Assembly: GCF_900099685.1 (NCBI RefSeq)
Contig: NZ_FNDW01000002.1
Location: 62,001-126,000 of the forward strand
Direction of reading: 5' to 3'
Length of the DNA stretch: 64,000 nt
Origin: Chryseobacterium taeanense
GTDB lineage: Bacteria > Bacteroidota > Bacteroidia > Flavobacteriales > Weeksellaceae
Every line of letters starts with the position of its first letter. Within the stretch, counting starts at the first letter, position 1. Under the pieces are notes generated by a model. That model was not told the DNA's origin, did not search any database, and saw only the letters and a list, made by a program, of their open reading frames with translations. Of the stretch, positions 19,103-28,911 are shown piece after piece. A program made the translations under genes and the position numbers.

Positions 19103-22048
19103 ATGTTTAAACAATTCGCTTTTCTCACTTTGCTGTTTATTGGTTTACTAACAAATGCACAAAATGTTCATAATACACTTAGTTTATTACCAAATTATAT
19201 AAAGTCCAAAGGCGAAAAAGGTGATTTCCGGATTGCAGCCAACGGAACTACCGCAAAGATTATTGTAGATCAGGATGACTGGAAAGGCGTTATACGTGCA
19301 GCAAATGATTTGGCCGATGATGTACGTAAAGTGACAAACGTAGCATTCCCAGTAGTTAAAGATACAAAACTTTCGCCTGGAGCCATCATTGTAGGGACTA
19401 TTGGCAAAAGTAAATTGATCGATCAGCTTGTAGCAAACGGTAAGCTGAAAGTGGATGCCGTAAAAAACAAATGGGAATCTTTTGTGATCCAAACTGTTGG
19501 AGATAATCTTATCATTGCCGGTAGTGATAAACGCGGAACGATATATGGCATTTATGATGTTTCAGAAAAGATAGGGGTATCCCCGTGGTATTATTGGGCT
19601 GATGCTCCGGTAAAAAAAAGTACAGATCTTTATGTGAAAGCAGGTCGTTATCTGCAGGAATCGCCAAAGGTTAAGTACCGGGGTATTTTCATTAATGATG
19701 AAAGTCCTTCATTTTCTGGTTGGTCTGCAAAACATTTTGGCGGAATAAATTCTAAAGTATATACTCATATTTTTGAATTACTACTTCGTTTGAAAGCCAA
19801 TTATTTGTGGCCTGCAATGTGGGGTAATGCTTTTAATGAGGATGACCCGATGAGTCCTGTCCTTGCCGATGAATATGGGATTGTAATGGGTACGTCTCAT
19901 CACGAACCAATGATGCGGGCGCAGAAAGAATACACCAAACGAAAAGAACAAATCGGGGCTTGGGATTATGTTACAAACGCAGAAAATCTGAAGAAATTCT
20001 GGACCGAAGGTCTGGAAAGAAATAAGAATTACGATAACATCATTACAATGAGTATGCGTGGTGACGGTGATGTTGCAATGGGAAAAGGTGATGATGCAGA
20101 GAATATTAAAATCCTCAAGCAAGTGATCTCTGACCAGCGTGAGATTATCGAGAAAGTGTATAATAAAGATCCGGCAGAAGTTCCTCAGCTCTGGGCGATA
20201 TTCACGGAAGTACAACGTTATTATGATGCCGGAATGAATGTTCCGGATGATGTGACACTGCTTTTCTGCGATAACAATTGGGGTTATATCCGACGTACCG
20301 CACCTGCAAAAGAGCTTAAACGTAAAGGTGGTATGGGATTATATTATCATATTGATATGAATGGAGGCCCGTGGAATGATCGCTGGATCAATACGACTAC
20401 CGTACCAAAATTGCATGAACAGTTCAGCCTGGCGTATAAAAGCGGCATCGACCGTATCTGGATTGTAAATGTTGGAGACCTTAAACCAAAGGAAATGCCG
20501 ATTGATTTTATTATGCGTTATGCCTGGAATCCCGATGCTATCTCTGCTAACCAAACTTTTGATTATATGCAGGATTGGGCAGCTTCGATTTTCGGAAAAG
20601 AGCACGCCGCAGAAATCGCAGAAATCGTATCAAAATACTCCAAATACAACCTGATGCGTAAGCCTGAGGTTCAGGATCCTAATATTTTCAGTTTCGTGAA
20701 TTATCACGAAGCAGAACGTGTACAAAAGCTTTGGCGGGATTTTGCAGCAAAAGCAGAAGCTCTGGAAAAGAAAATGCCGAAACAAGCATTGGATGCTTAT
20801 TATCAGTTGGTGCTTTATCCAACCAAAGCATCAGCCGGCGTTGCGGAGATTTATCTGGCAGCTGGCCGTAACAATCTGTACGCCAAACAAGGCAGGGTAA
20901 GTGCTAATGATTACGCCGAACGTGCAAGAGAATTGTTTGAGTTGGATAAAAAACTGACTGCCCGTTACAATGATTCTATTGCCGGTGGAAAATGGAAAAA
21001 TATGATGAGCGATGTACATTTGGGTTATCAAAAATGGTCTATGCCGAGAGAGAATACATTGCCTCCTCTTGATATGGTTACGCCTTTAGCTTCTCCTTCG
21101 TTGGGTGTTGCAGTGGAAGGTAGTACAGATGCTTGGCCGGGAACAGAAGTAAAAGCAGAACTTCCGCAATTTGATGCGCTGGATAAGCAGCGTTACTATA
21201 TTGACGTTTTTAACCGTGGAACAGGATTGGTCCAATTTACCGCTAAAGCAAATCAGCCGTGGATCAGATTAAGTACAACCAAAGGAAAGACTGTAAAAGA
21301 ACAACGCATTTATGTAGATATCGATTGGAAAAAAGCTCCTGCCGATAAGAGCTCTGGTTTAATAGAGATTAATCAAGGCAATACCAAAGTACCCATAATT
21401 ATCAATGCATTAAAAAAAACTGCGCCTAAAAGTAAAGATAATTATTATGGAGGATACTCCGGTGAATTTTCTATTCCTGCAAACAAATTCAGCGCTAATG
21501 TACCAGGAAATAATGCAAAATGGATTGTTCTGTCGGGATTGGGAAGAGCCGAAGCCTGTATGGGCATTGATCCTACAACTGCTCCAAGTTCAACCCCTGA
21601 AAATGCCCCTCGATTGGAATATAATATTTTTCTTCCTGAAGCAGGTGCTGCTAATGTTTTACTTGGTATTCTTCCAACACAGGATGTTAACCCGGGTCGT
21701 GGATTAAGAATAGCAGTTTCTATTGACAATGGCGAACCTGTTATTATCGATGCTAGAAAAGGCTATCACGATGAATTTAAAGAATACACACCAGAAAATT
21801 TAAGTCGTTCAAAAGTATTGAAACCACTACCGGAATTCGGACACAACTATGCTTTGATTTCACGAGGAAAGCCTCGCCGTACCGAAGTATTTGATAATCA
21901 GCGTTGGCTGAATGCGACGCTGGATGTGAAAACAGAAGGTATTCACACATTAAAAGTTTTTATGATAGATCCGGAAGTGGTATTAGAGCGTATTATTGTC
22001 AACCCAAATGATAAATATCCCAGTTATCTGGGTGCACCTGAAAGATAA
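19103..22048 (+). CDS. GH115 xylan alpha-1,2-glucuronidase
   Basis: 981 residues, secreted (signal peptide MFKQFAFLTLLFIGLLTNAQ). GH115 landmarks are intact: KYRGIFINDESPSFSGW, LKANYLWPAMWGNAF, GTSHHEPMMRAQ, MSMRGDGDVAM, DNNWGYIRR, GGMGLYYHIDMNGGPW, then helical and C-terminal beta domains (to VLERIIVNPNDKYP). GH115 enzymes remove 4-O-methyl-glucuronic acid side chains from glucuronoxylan, including from internal xylose units. The uronate and xylose pathways it would feed are encoded about 30 kb away in this window. Longer than the broken paralogue by about 120 residues, mostly in the C-terminal half. Confidence 0.92.
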   Translation: MFKQFAFLTLLFIGLLTNAQNVHNTLSLLPNYIKSKGEKGDFRIAANGTTAKIIVDQDDWKGVIRAANDLADDVRKVTNVAFPVVKDTKLSPGAIIVGTIGKSKLIDQLVANGKLKVDAVKNKWESFVIQTVGDNLIIAGSDKRGTIYGIYDVSEKIGVSPWYYWADAPVKKSTDLYVKAGRYLQESPKVKYRGIFINDESPSFSGWSAKHFGGINSKVYTHIFELLLRLKANYLWPAMWGNAFNEDDPMSPVLADEYGIVMGTSHHEPMMRAQKEYTKRKEQIGAWDYVTNAENLKKFWTEGLERNKNYDNIITMSMRGDGDVAMGKGDDAENIKILKQVISDQREIIEKVYNKDPAEVPQLWAIFTEVQRYYDAGMNVPDDVTLLFCDNNWGYIRRTAPAKELKRKGGMGLYYHIDMNGGPWNDRWINTTTVPKLHEQFSLAYKSGIDRIWIVNVGDLKPKEMPIDFIMRYAWNPDAISANQTFDYMQDWAASIFGKEHAAEIAEIVSKYSKYNLMRKPEVQDPNIFSFVNYHEAERVQKLWRDFAAKAEALEKKMPKQALDAYYQLVLYPTKASAGVAEIYLAAGRNNLYAKQGRVSANDYAERARELFELDKKLTARYNDSIAGGKWKNMMSDVHLGYQKWSMPRENTLPPLDMVTPLASPSLGVAVEGSTDAWPGTEVKAELPQFDALDKQRYYIDVFNRGTGLVQFTAKANQPWIRLSTTKGKTVKEQRIYVDIDWKKAPADKSSGLIEINQGNTKVPIIINALKKTAPKSKDNYYGGYSGEFSIPANKFSANVPGNNAKWIVLSGLGRAEACMGIDPTTAPSSTPENAPRLEYNIFLPEAGAANVLLGILPTQDVNPGRGLRIAVSIDNGEPVIIDARKGYHDEFKEYTPENLSRSKVLKPLPEFGHNYALISRGKPRRTEVFDNQRWLNATLDVKTEGIHTLKVFMIDPEVVLERIIVNPNDKYPSYLGAPER

Positions 22049-22210
22049 TGTTAGATTAATATCAATAACTAAAACCCTTTCCTGCAATTATTATTCTTGT
22101 AGTATAAAATGAAATATTTTAGAAAGCATTACACTTTTGTAGTATTTTCAATTAATTGGTTAAAATTTTTAGCTAAAAGAGGTAATTTTATAAAACCAAA
22201 ATAACTAATT

Positions 22211-23464
22211 ATGAAGACATTAATTACAAAAGTGAAATGCTTTCTGGGGATTATCATATTCCTCTTTACCAGCGTTAGTTTCTCTGCACAAAACTATGTC
22301 GGGAAAATTTTTGATCAGTTAAGAGGGCAGGTTTTCTCTTTATACGATAACGGTTTAGTCGTTCAGGACGGAAATCCCGGAAACAGAGGCTTTGCACAAC
22401 GCGATCCTTCAGGGATGATGTTTCTGAGACTGCCGGCTGTTAACCCTTACAGAAATGCCTATTTTCTGGATTATCGCGGAAACTTTATTGAGATCGACTA
22501 TGCTTTAGGCAGCAGAGTGATTGGAAAATACGATTTCCAGCCACCCGCACCGCTGACGGTAATATATCAACCTGTACAGACTAACCCGAATATCGGAATC
22601 ATGACCGCAAGTGGAAATGTGACTCCCATTCCGGTTAATCTCGTTAACAAGGATCAGCCGTTCGGTGACGTAATGATAACTTCTGAGCAGGCTGCCGTCA
22701 ATTGTTATAATCAATCATTAACTTCAGGTAATCAGCTTAATCAAAGTGCTTTTGGCGACTGTATGATTGCAAATATGACTGGTAGAAAAGAAAATGAAGT
22801 CTATAAATGTGTTAAAAATTCGGCGACCGTGGAAGAGCAGACTTTGTGTATGGTTGGCGTGATGGGAGGAAGCAAAGAGCAGCAATATGCTCAAACCCTT
22901 GCAAAATGCTATAGAGAATTTGGGACAGACTACAGCAAATATCCGTTGTGTCTGGCAGGAGAAGTCTCAGATCCTGAATTGCAAAAGCTCGTTTCCTGTG
23001 TAAAACAACAGGCTCAGACCGGGCAAGTGAATTTTATGAATACTGCCATGTGTTATGGAGCCGATAAATTTAATCTGAATACTGAGGCGACGATTGCAGT
23101 TCAGTGTGCTGCTACATCCGGCGGACAGCCTTACGTATTTGTTGGATGTGCAGGCGGTCAGCTTACCGCAATGGAACTTAATAAATGTTTGACAATAGGA
23201 GTAGGGGGTGATAAAGGATGTTTCGGTAAAAATAATACGATTGTAAGGACTTTAAATTCTCTTGGACAAGAAATCAGTCAGCATTTTGGGCCCAATAATG
23301 ATATTGTGAGAAATTTTAATAATGTGGTTCAGGATTTCACAACAGGACCGGGTTATAATCATGAAGCGGTGAAATTACTTCGCAATACAGGCAATGAACT
23401 CCGTAAAGCCGGCGGGAATATTGAAAGAGAAGTCAGGAAAGTTCTTCCGAGAATTAAATGGTAA
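22211..23464 (+). CDS. secreted protein with repeated cysteine pairs, unknown function
   Basis: 417 residues with a signal peptide (to about residue 26, SVSFSAQ). Residues 30-150 look beta-rich (GKIFDQLRGQVFSLYDNGLV; FLDYRGNFIEIDYALGSRVI). Residues 165-345 contain six units, each with two Cys separated by 10-18 residues and joined by 12-19-residue linkers (for example CVKNSATVEEQTLC and CYREFGTDYSKYPLC). This pattern suggests tandem disulfide-linked helical hairpins. The tail is basic (VRKVLPRIKW). No known family was recognised. It stands alone with its own terminator, downstream of GH115 but with a 162-nt gap, so no functional link is claimed. Confidence 0.75.
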   Translation: MKTLITKVKCFLGIIIFLFTSVSFSAQNYVGKIFDQLRGQVFSLYDNGLVVQDGNPGNRGFAQRDPSGMMFLRLPAVNPYRNAYFLDYRGNFIEIDYALGSRVIGKYDFQPPAPLTVIYQPVQTNPNIGIMTASGNVTPIPVNLVNKDQPFGDVMITSEQAAVNCYNQSLTSGNQLNQSAFGDCMIANMTGRKENEVYKCVKNSATVEEQTLCMVGVMGGSKEQQYAQTLAKCYREFGTDYSKYPLCLAGEVSDPELQKLVSCVKQQAQTGQVNFMNTAMCYGADKFNLNTEATIAVQCAATSGGQPYVFVGCAGGQLTAMELNKCLTIGVGGDKGCFGKNNTIVRTLNSLGQEISQHFGPNNDIVRNFNNVVQDFTTGPGYNHEAVKLLRNTGNELRKAGGNIEREVRKVLPRIKW

Positions 23465-23480
23465 ACCTTTTATAATGCAG

Positions 23481-23502
23481 CCCTTCTTTATGAAGGGTTT
23501 TT
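23481..23502 (+). terminator. rho-independent terminator
   Basis: CCCTTC-TTTAT-GAAGGG followed by TTTTT, starting 17 nt after the stop codon of the cysteine-pair protein gene. Confidence 0.75.
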
Positions 23503-23683
23503 ATTTGCAATATATTGGAGAACAATCATATGAAATGTTCAATGTCTGAACCCAGAATATCTTGACCTAAATATTTAGAATAAAATATAGCCTGCGGCAT
23601 TACACCTTAGCTGTATGTATAATATGAAATAGTTTATCTTAGGGGAAGAGGATAATATCTATATTTGAGTTCAGCCAGTCATA

Positions 23684-23705
23684 CGACAGCAGTGGTTTGC
23701 TGTCG
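23684..23705. other. perfect 8-bp hairpin in an otherwise empty spacer
   Basis: CGACAGCA-GTGGTT-TGCTGTCG, with a TATATTTG box 16 nt upstream (23660-23667) on the plus strand and no T-tract after it. It is not linked to either flanking gene. It could be part of a small RNA or a protein-binding site; no further support. Confidence 0.35.
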
Positions 23706-23761
23706 CATATATAAAGCTAATGATGATTATATTTACAGACCAAACTCAATACGGATAGAAA

Positions 23762-24121
23762 TTAATTAAGTTCATAATGCTGGATCAGCATACTCAACAT
23801 AAAATGAACGTAATTCTGATCTGCTTCTTTTCTGTTGAGAAGCTTGTTTTTGTAATTATAGGAGCTTAATACTTTTGATAGTTCCTGATAAGTTTCAAAC
23901 TTTTCATCTTTGATTTTTACTCTCAGGTTCCCGTCTCTTCTTTGAATAAGTTCGTTGTCAAGTGTTCTCACTTTAAATATAACCTCACACAATTTTGGGT
24001 TAAAATTCATTTTCCCAGTGTATCTTTCAATAATATTAACTTTAAACGAATCGAATGTAATCGTATTAAAGATAAGATTGGAGCCGGATTTCTCTGTGTT
24101 GAGATCAAGCGTATAGTTCAT
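23762..24121 (-). CDS. hypothetical protein, 119 aa
   Basis: A soluble, charged protein beginning MNYTLDLNTEKSGSN, with a beta-rich first half and a helical second half (TYQELSKVLSSYNYKNKLLN). No domain recognised. The ATG was chosen over an in-frame TTG 18 nt upstream because that TTG lies inside a well-spaced promoter box. It lies 129 nt downstream of the usher-like gene on the same strand but has its own promoter. Function unknown. Confidence 0.65.
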   Translation of the reverse strand: MNYTLDLNTEKSGSNLIFNTITFDSFKVNIIERYTGKMNFNPKLCEVIFKVRTLDNELIQRRDGNLRVKIKDEKFETYQELSKVLSSYNYKNKLLNRKEADQNYVHFMLSMLIQHYELN

Positions 24122-24136
24122 AAATTTAAATTTGTA

Positions 24137-24166
24137 CAAATGTAGTCAGAAGATGAAAAAATTCAA
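24137..24166 (-). promoter_or_regulatory. promoter TTG-N19-TACATTTG
   Basis: On the minus strand a TTG (24166-24164) and TACATTTG (24144-24137) are 19 nt apart, an ideal Bacteroidota -33/-7 pair. The -7 box ends 15 nt before the ATG of the 119-residue protein gene. Confidence 0.6.
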
Positions 24167-24250
24167 AATAAATAGTTCATCTAATCTGTCATTTATACAA
24201 AATTTTATTTTTTTCGAATCTCATTACCTTTACAAGTGCTGAATTTCAGG

Positions 24251-27049
24251 CTATTGGCTGCTAAATTTCTTCACTCTGATTTTCTTTTCCTTTACTTTTA
24301 TCACAAAAGTATTCAACTCAGTTATTTTACCCGCTTCTACCTTAAAATCCTGAACCGTATTTTCGCAGTATGTGTTCGACGGCAGGGAGTTTTCGTTCAG
24401 TCGGATCTTGTAATCTCCCGATTCAATGAAAGATATTATTTCACCATTATCATCAGTAATGATGTGTCTCACCATTTTTTCATCTTTATAGATATCAAAG
24501 AGGATTCCTCCCGATTTAGGATCAAATTCAAGCGCAGTTTTGGTATCAAAAACATAATTTATTTTACCCTGAACAGTTCCGTTTCGATGTAATGGAATCT
24601 CAAAAGTATAATGATGCTTATTAACGTCAAATTCAGATTCATCGTAATACCAACCCTGTTGGATTACCTGTTTAAGGCTGTATCTGTCGTAAGGAATAGC
24701 TTTGTACTCAATAGTTCCCTCATCATTGGTTTTGAATGAAATATTATTAAGCATAATAATGTGCCCAACTGCCTTTTCGTCGCCTTCATCATAAATATTA
24801 TTATTGTTGCGGTCATAATAAACAAAAGCCTTGATGTTTCCTTTCTTTCCGGGATCCAGATTATTGCTTCTTAGATTAATTGTAACTCCGGCTTCAACAG
24901 TTAAAAGGTTGTTTGTGAAAGTATTCATTGAATAATTAAACCATGACGAATTCACGTAGAAGCCATATCTTTCTTTTGAATACTTTAGATTTACAAATCC
25001 GGAGGGTGATTTTCCGTAAAGCGTATCATCAGTGTAAGAAAGCCCCGAATTAATACTGAGTTTACCTTTAAGCATAGTATGGGTAATGAACGCCGAAACA
25101 GATTTTTTTTCGTAAGTATTGTTGGTTCCCAATAATTTTGAAAAGGCATATTCCGAAAGATAATAGCTTCCATACTGATAGATGAATTGCAGATTAAGCC
25201 ATTTGTAGGCATAGTTTCCCATAAATTTCATCTGAAATCTATCTTTGTCAGAATCGGGATAGTTTACGATTCCTGTCTCTATACCGAGAATAGAGGAGTG
25301 CTTTCTATCAGGACTCGACCAGCTTATACGCTCAATGAGTCTTTTTGCCGTCATTTCTTTAAGCTCTTTATTCTCTGTAAGTCCGAAAAAAGTATTGTAG
25401 GTATTTGAGTTTTCATTCTGATACTGAAAGCTGAGCCCCAGTCCCAGGCTTTTTCTCTTAGGGAAGTTGAATCCTGTTTCCAGTCTTACACTGTTCGTTT
25501 CTAAATTATTGTCGTAGAAATAAAATTTTGGCGAAAAATTAGAGAGCATCATATTGGCAAAAACAGAATGATCTTTAAAAATACTTGAAGAAATATTTTG
25601 CTGCAACTGAACTATACCTCTCTGGTTTCCGGGATAATAATTTGAACTAAAGGAATAATTTCCGCTAATATTTACCTTGTTGATATTTCCGGAATATTGG
25701 GTTTCAAGGGCTCCGGATGGTTTTGTTTTGTTGATACTTTCATAAAAACTTACTCCACTGTAAAGTTTGGCGCTTAAATTCCATTCTTTATTAAATGCAT
25801 ATTGGAAATTTGTACCCAGTAAATTATGCTTCACCTTTTCGTAAGGGTCACTTTTAAAAACATATGCTGCAGAGATATTTTTACTTGCATTATTTGCTCC
25901 CAATATTCCTCTCACATAGAATCCGTATCCTAATTCTAAAAATCGCGTTCTCTCTATAAGACTGAAACTTTGATCTATAAAACCAATTTCCAGCCTTTTA
26001 TTTTTATCGTGAGAAGTGAAAGCATATTCTGCACCTCGTCCGTACAAAGAAAGTTCTATGATCTTACTGATATTCCCAACGGTAAATTCACTTTTTTCCC
26101 TGTGATATGTGATGAAAGTATTATTGACGATAGGGTCTTCCAAACCATTGGTTTTGTAGATGTTTCCTCTTATGAAAACATATCCGGAAGGAAGATTAAA
26201 ACCTCCTGAGCCGATGAGTTGGTACAATGCTGTCTGCTGCCCCATATATCTGTAGCTTGCAGTAATACTGTTTTTGGTATAATTGAGGTTATTATTGTCT
26301 AAAGACATATAATGTTGTGTTGAAGAATTGTTCTGAATAGATGTAATACTATTTCCGAACATTTCTTTATCGGGTTCTCTGAAACCGACAATGTTCACAC
26401 TGAATTGTGGTGTTTTCATAAGATTGCTCGACGGTCTGAATCGATAGATAAACACAGAATCTTTCTGTACCGCAATAACTCCCTTTTTTTCTACGAAAAA
26501 GCTTCCCTGATCTGCTTCCGGAATTTTGAAAACGACCGTAACGTGTTGTGGTTTGTTTCCTAAATTTGAAACTCTTGCCCTTACTTCTATTGAGTCGGTT
26601 ACATTGCTCATATAGATTAAAGGAGTGTCTGTACTGATCGCTAATGCATTATTTTCGGGAATGTTGTGGGTCATCGTCTGTTTCAAGACTTCATGATCTA
26701 ACATATCTTTCAGGGTAAATACGATTTCACTTTCTCCGAAACCTGCGTTGCTGTTAATCAGGAATTTAACGGGAAGATAGATATTATCACCGGCGTTTAC
26801 ATCTATTTCATTCATATTTCCGGAGATATTCCTGAAACCTGAAGGAACATTGATGAATAATTTGCCTTTAAAGTTGTTCAGGGAATTATTTTTAATTTCA
26901 ACAATTGTACTTATGATACGATCTCTTCCAAGGCTGGATTCGTCACGGATTTCCATGCTGATTCCGCTGCCAATTTGAGCAGAAGCTGAAACTGAGAGGA
27001 ATAAAATTAATAATAAAAGGAAAGTTTTCTGTAGGTTATTAGAGGACAT
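24251..27049 (-). CDS. usher-like outer-membrane barrel of a chaperone-usher-type system
   Basis: 932 residues: signal peptide (to about 25, SVSASAQ), an N-terminal region of Ig-like strands (about 28-240), a long stretch of alternating beta-strands rich in aromatic and Tyr/Asn/Ser residues (about 240-745) as in large outer-membrane barrels, and a C-terminal domain beginning GNIKAFVYYDRNNNNIYDEG with a Ca2+-loop-like Asp/Asn run and TNDEGTIEYKAIPYDRYSL, like the Cna-B/carboxypeptidase-regulatory domains of ushers. It lies 8 nt after the adhesin-like gene and downstream of a PapD-like chaperone. The usher role rests on architecture and context; direct family membership is untested. Confidence 0.65.
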   Translation of the reverse strand: MSSNNLQKTFLLLLILFLSVSASAQIGSGISMEIRDESSLGRDRIISTIVEIKNNSLNNFKGKLFINVPSGFRNISGNMNEIDVNAGDNIYLPVKFLINSNAGFGESEIVFTLKDMLDHEVLKQTMTHNIPENNALAISTDTPLIYMSNVTDSIEVRARVSNLGNKPQHVTVVFKIPEADQGSFFVEKKGVIAVQKDSVFIYRFRPSSNLMKTPQFSVNIVGFREPDKEMFGNSITSIQNNSSTQHYMSLDNNNLNYTKNSITASYRYMGQQTALYQLIGSGGFNLPSGYVFIRGNIYKTNGLEDPIVNNTFITYHREKSEFTVGNISKIIELSLYGRGAEYAFTSHDKNKRLEIGFIDQSFSLIERTRFLELGYGFYVRGILGANNASKNISAAYVFKSDPYEKVKHNLLGTNFQYAFNKEWNLSAKLYSGVSFYESINKTKPSGALETQYSGNINKVNISGNYSFSSNYYPGNQRGIVQLQQNISSSIFKDHSVFANMMLSNFSPKFYFYDNNLETNSVRLETGFNFPKRKSLGLGLSFQYQNENSNTYNTFFGLTENKELKEMTAKRLIERISWSSPDRKHSSILGIETGIVNYPDSDKDRFQMKFMGNYAYKWLNLQFIYQYGSYYLSEYAFSKLLGTNNTYEKKSVSAFITHTMLKGKLSINSGLSYTDDTLYGKSPSGFVNLKYSKERYGFYVNSSWFNYSMNTFTNNLLTVEAGVTINLRSNNLDPGKKGNIKAFVYYDRNNNNIYDEGDEKAVGHIIMLNNISFKTNDEGTIEYKAIPYDRYSLKQVIQQGWYYDESEFDVNKHHYTFEIPLHRNGTVQGKINYVFDTKTALEFDPKSGGILFDIYKDEKMVRHIITDDNGEIISFIESGDYKIRLNENSLPSNTYCENTVQDFKVEAGKITELNTFVIKVKEKKIRVKKFSSQ

Positions 27050-27057
27050 TTGAGTTT

Positions 27058-28083
27058 TTATTGGGGCGTTATCTCATACTGGAGAGTAGCTGAATAATCG
27101 TCTGATTTTGCGTTAATAAATATTTCATCATTATGGATAGTTGAATATTTCACATCATAATATACGGTGTTGCCCTGTGTGGCATTTCCTTTGGCGACGA
27201 GCTGTGGCGATGCGCTTAACGAGATAGGAAATACACTCGTATTAGCCGTTGCAGAATTAAGAGCCATCTTTACCGCATTAATCGGGATAGAATTACCATA
27301 TGATGATGTAAACTGAGATTGCAGAGACTTTAGCTTAATCTGATAATTGGTATTGCTTTTTACCATTAAAGCATTATTGTAGGTTACGCTTACTCCATTC
27401 GTGTAATCATCCATGCTATTGAATTCGAGAAGAGCATTCTGCGCACTTGGCGCAAAAGTTAATGACAATTCAGGAATGTCTACAGGAGGAGTTCCGGACA
27501 GGGTGCCGATCTGCAGTTCAAAAATATGATTCATTTTACCAATGACATTGTTGTACTGGTCATACATTGTAAATTCAACGGGCGCATAGAATTTAATCCA
27601 AGCGGGATAATTACCAAGGTAAGCACCTCCCATCACAGTCAGGCTAAATTTAATCTGTAAATTGTAATATCCGTTATTCTGTGCCGGCTGGTTATATAGT
27701 GTGGCATTGGATTTCGGGACTAGAAATACTTCCTGTCCTTCCTGAAGTACTACATTAAGAGGCATTCCGATCTGTGAAATGCCTGGAGTTGGACCAGGAT
27801 CAGCCTGTCCTGAAGCGGAAACAGGATGCAGGGAAACTTTATTGCCTGGCATAGTGTATTGTCCATCGTTGGTCATGATAGGCTGTTTAAGCTTTGCAGA
27901 TAGTTTCCAGAACGGAACATTAAAATTACCGTTTCCGCTCATCATAGCCGTGTAGGCATCGGGATTGGTATTTCCCTCGTAAGAATTGATTTGCAGGTAG
28001 CTATTAACCCATGAATAATAGGAAATTTGTGAATATATATATTGACCTGCCAATAGCAGCAGGAATGAAAAAATTTTAATCAT
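27058..28083 (-). CDS. adhesin-like two-domain surface-fibre subunit
   Basis: 341 residues with signal peptide MIKIFSFLLLLAGQYIYSQ. Residues 20-205 form an N-terminal beta-rich domain without clear homology. Residues about 205-341 align with the small pilin-like protein encoded upstream: DDYTNGVSVTYNNALMVKSN here against DDYANGVSSLNTDHLSIYST there, then YQIKLKS against FQVKVKS, and the C-terminal strand SATLQYEITPQ against ELTYTIIAQ. A unique receptor-binding domain in front of a pilin domain is the layout of chaperone-usher tip adhesins. The start overlaps the chaperone stop by 8 nt. The adhesin role is inferred. Confidence 0.6.
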   Translation of the reverse strand: MIKIFSFLLLLAGQYIYSQISYYSWVNSYLQINSYEGNTNPDAYTAMMSGNGNFNVPFWKLSAKLKQPIMTNDGQYTMPGNKVSLHPVSASGQADPGPTPGISQIGMPLNVVLQEGQEVFLVPKSNATLYNQPAQNNGYYNLQIKFSLTVMGGAYLGNYPAWIKFYAPVEFTMYDQYNNVIGKMNHIFELQIGTLSGTPPVDIPELSLTFAPSAQNALLEFNSMDDYTNGVSVTYNNALMVKSNTNYQIKLKSLQSQFTSSYGNSIPINAVKMALNSATANTSVFPISLSASPQLVAKGNATQGNTVYYDVKYSTIHNDEIFINAKSDDYSATLQYEITPQ

Positions 28084-28891
28084 ACATAAAATTTAACTCG
28101 CCGAGTTCAAGATTATTATCGCCGTAATCGATCATTACGGATGCTGTATATTTTCCTTTCGGAAGATCTTCGGGGAGAGAAATATTCATTTCTCTTTTAT
28201 TTCCGGGCATGGTATAAAATACGATAGCATCTATAGATACTTTTTTACCGTTTTCCACATTCACAAAGTCTGTGTAAACTTTACCGTCTGTCCATACATT
28301 TCCTTCATTTTCAAAAAACAAATTCAGTTGTTTTTTAGATTTATCGAAAGTCAGGTTCTGTATTTCTATTTTTTTTGCTTTTGCAGAAGGTAATTTGTGA
28401 AATATTTTTATTCCGGACCGGATACTTACTTTTATTTTTGCACCTTTACTGTCTACATCATCTACCGGGTTCATCTGGCTTACATACAAAACGGCACTGT
28501 GTGCCTCCAATGTATCAGACAGTTTGTTGGGAACCGTTATGGTAACATCAATATCTTTTCTTTCTCCTGGACCTAACGAAAAGTAATTGTCTTCTTTTTT
28601 TACACTGACCCATCCTGCACAGGATACTTTCAGGCTATTGGCAGCAGACATCATATTTTCGCCTTTCTCATTGTATTCCCAGTCGCCAAGGCTTATGGCC
28701 AGATCCAGAGAATTTTTGGTACTCACATTGGTGACTGTTATTTTCTGTGTATTACTGTTTCCTGCAGTTGATTCAAAATACAATCTCGGAGGTGAAACCG
28801 AAACGCCGGTTTGAGCCTGAAATAGCGAAAAAAAGGAAATCAGAAAAAAAAATAAAATAAAATGGGATAAGTAGGTCTTGTTCATTATCAT
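28076..28891 (-). CDS. PapD-like periplasmic pilus chaperone
   Basis: About 270 residues with a signal peptide (hydrophobic core FILFFFLISFFSLF, cut near AQTGVSV). Two Ig-like domains follow: VSVSPPRLYFESTAGNSNTQ opens domain 1 like the first strand of PapD chaperones, with SLGPGERKDIDVTITVP in the G1-strand region, and domain 2 starts near residue 165 (KIFHKLPSAKAKKIEIQNLTF). In known systems the chaperone donates its G1 strand to pilin subunits in the periplasm. Two ATGs 6 nt apart are possible (28891, 28885); a TTG further upstream is unlikely because it lies in a terminator. Overlaps the adhesin gene by 8 nt. Confidence 0.7.
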   Translation of the reverse strand: MIMNKTYLSHFILFFFLISFFSLFQAQTGVSVSPPRLYFESTAGNSNTQKITVTNVSTKNSLDLAISLGDWEYNEKGENMMSAANSLKVSCAGWVSVKKEDNYFSLGPGERKDIDVTITVPNKLSDTLEAHSAVLYVSQMNPVDDVDSKGAKIKVSIRSGIKIFHKLPSAKAKKIEIQNLTFDKSKKQLNLFFENEGNVWTDGKVYTDFVNVENGKKVSIDAIVFYTMPGNKREMNISLPEDLPKGKYTASVMIDYGDNNLELGELNFMYD

Positions 28892-28911
28892 AGTAAAGAC
28901 TGAGACAGCAG

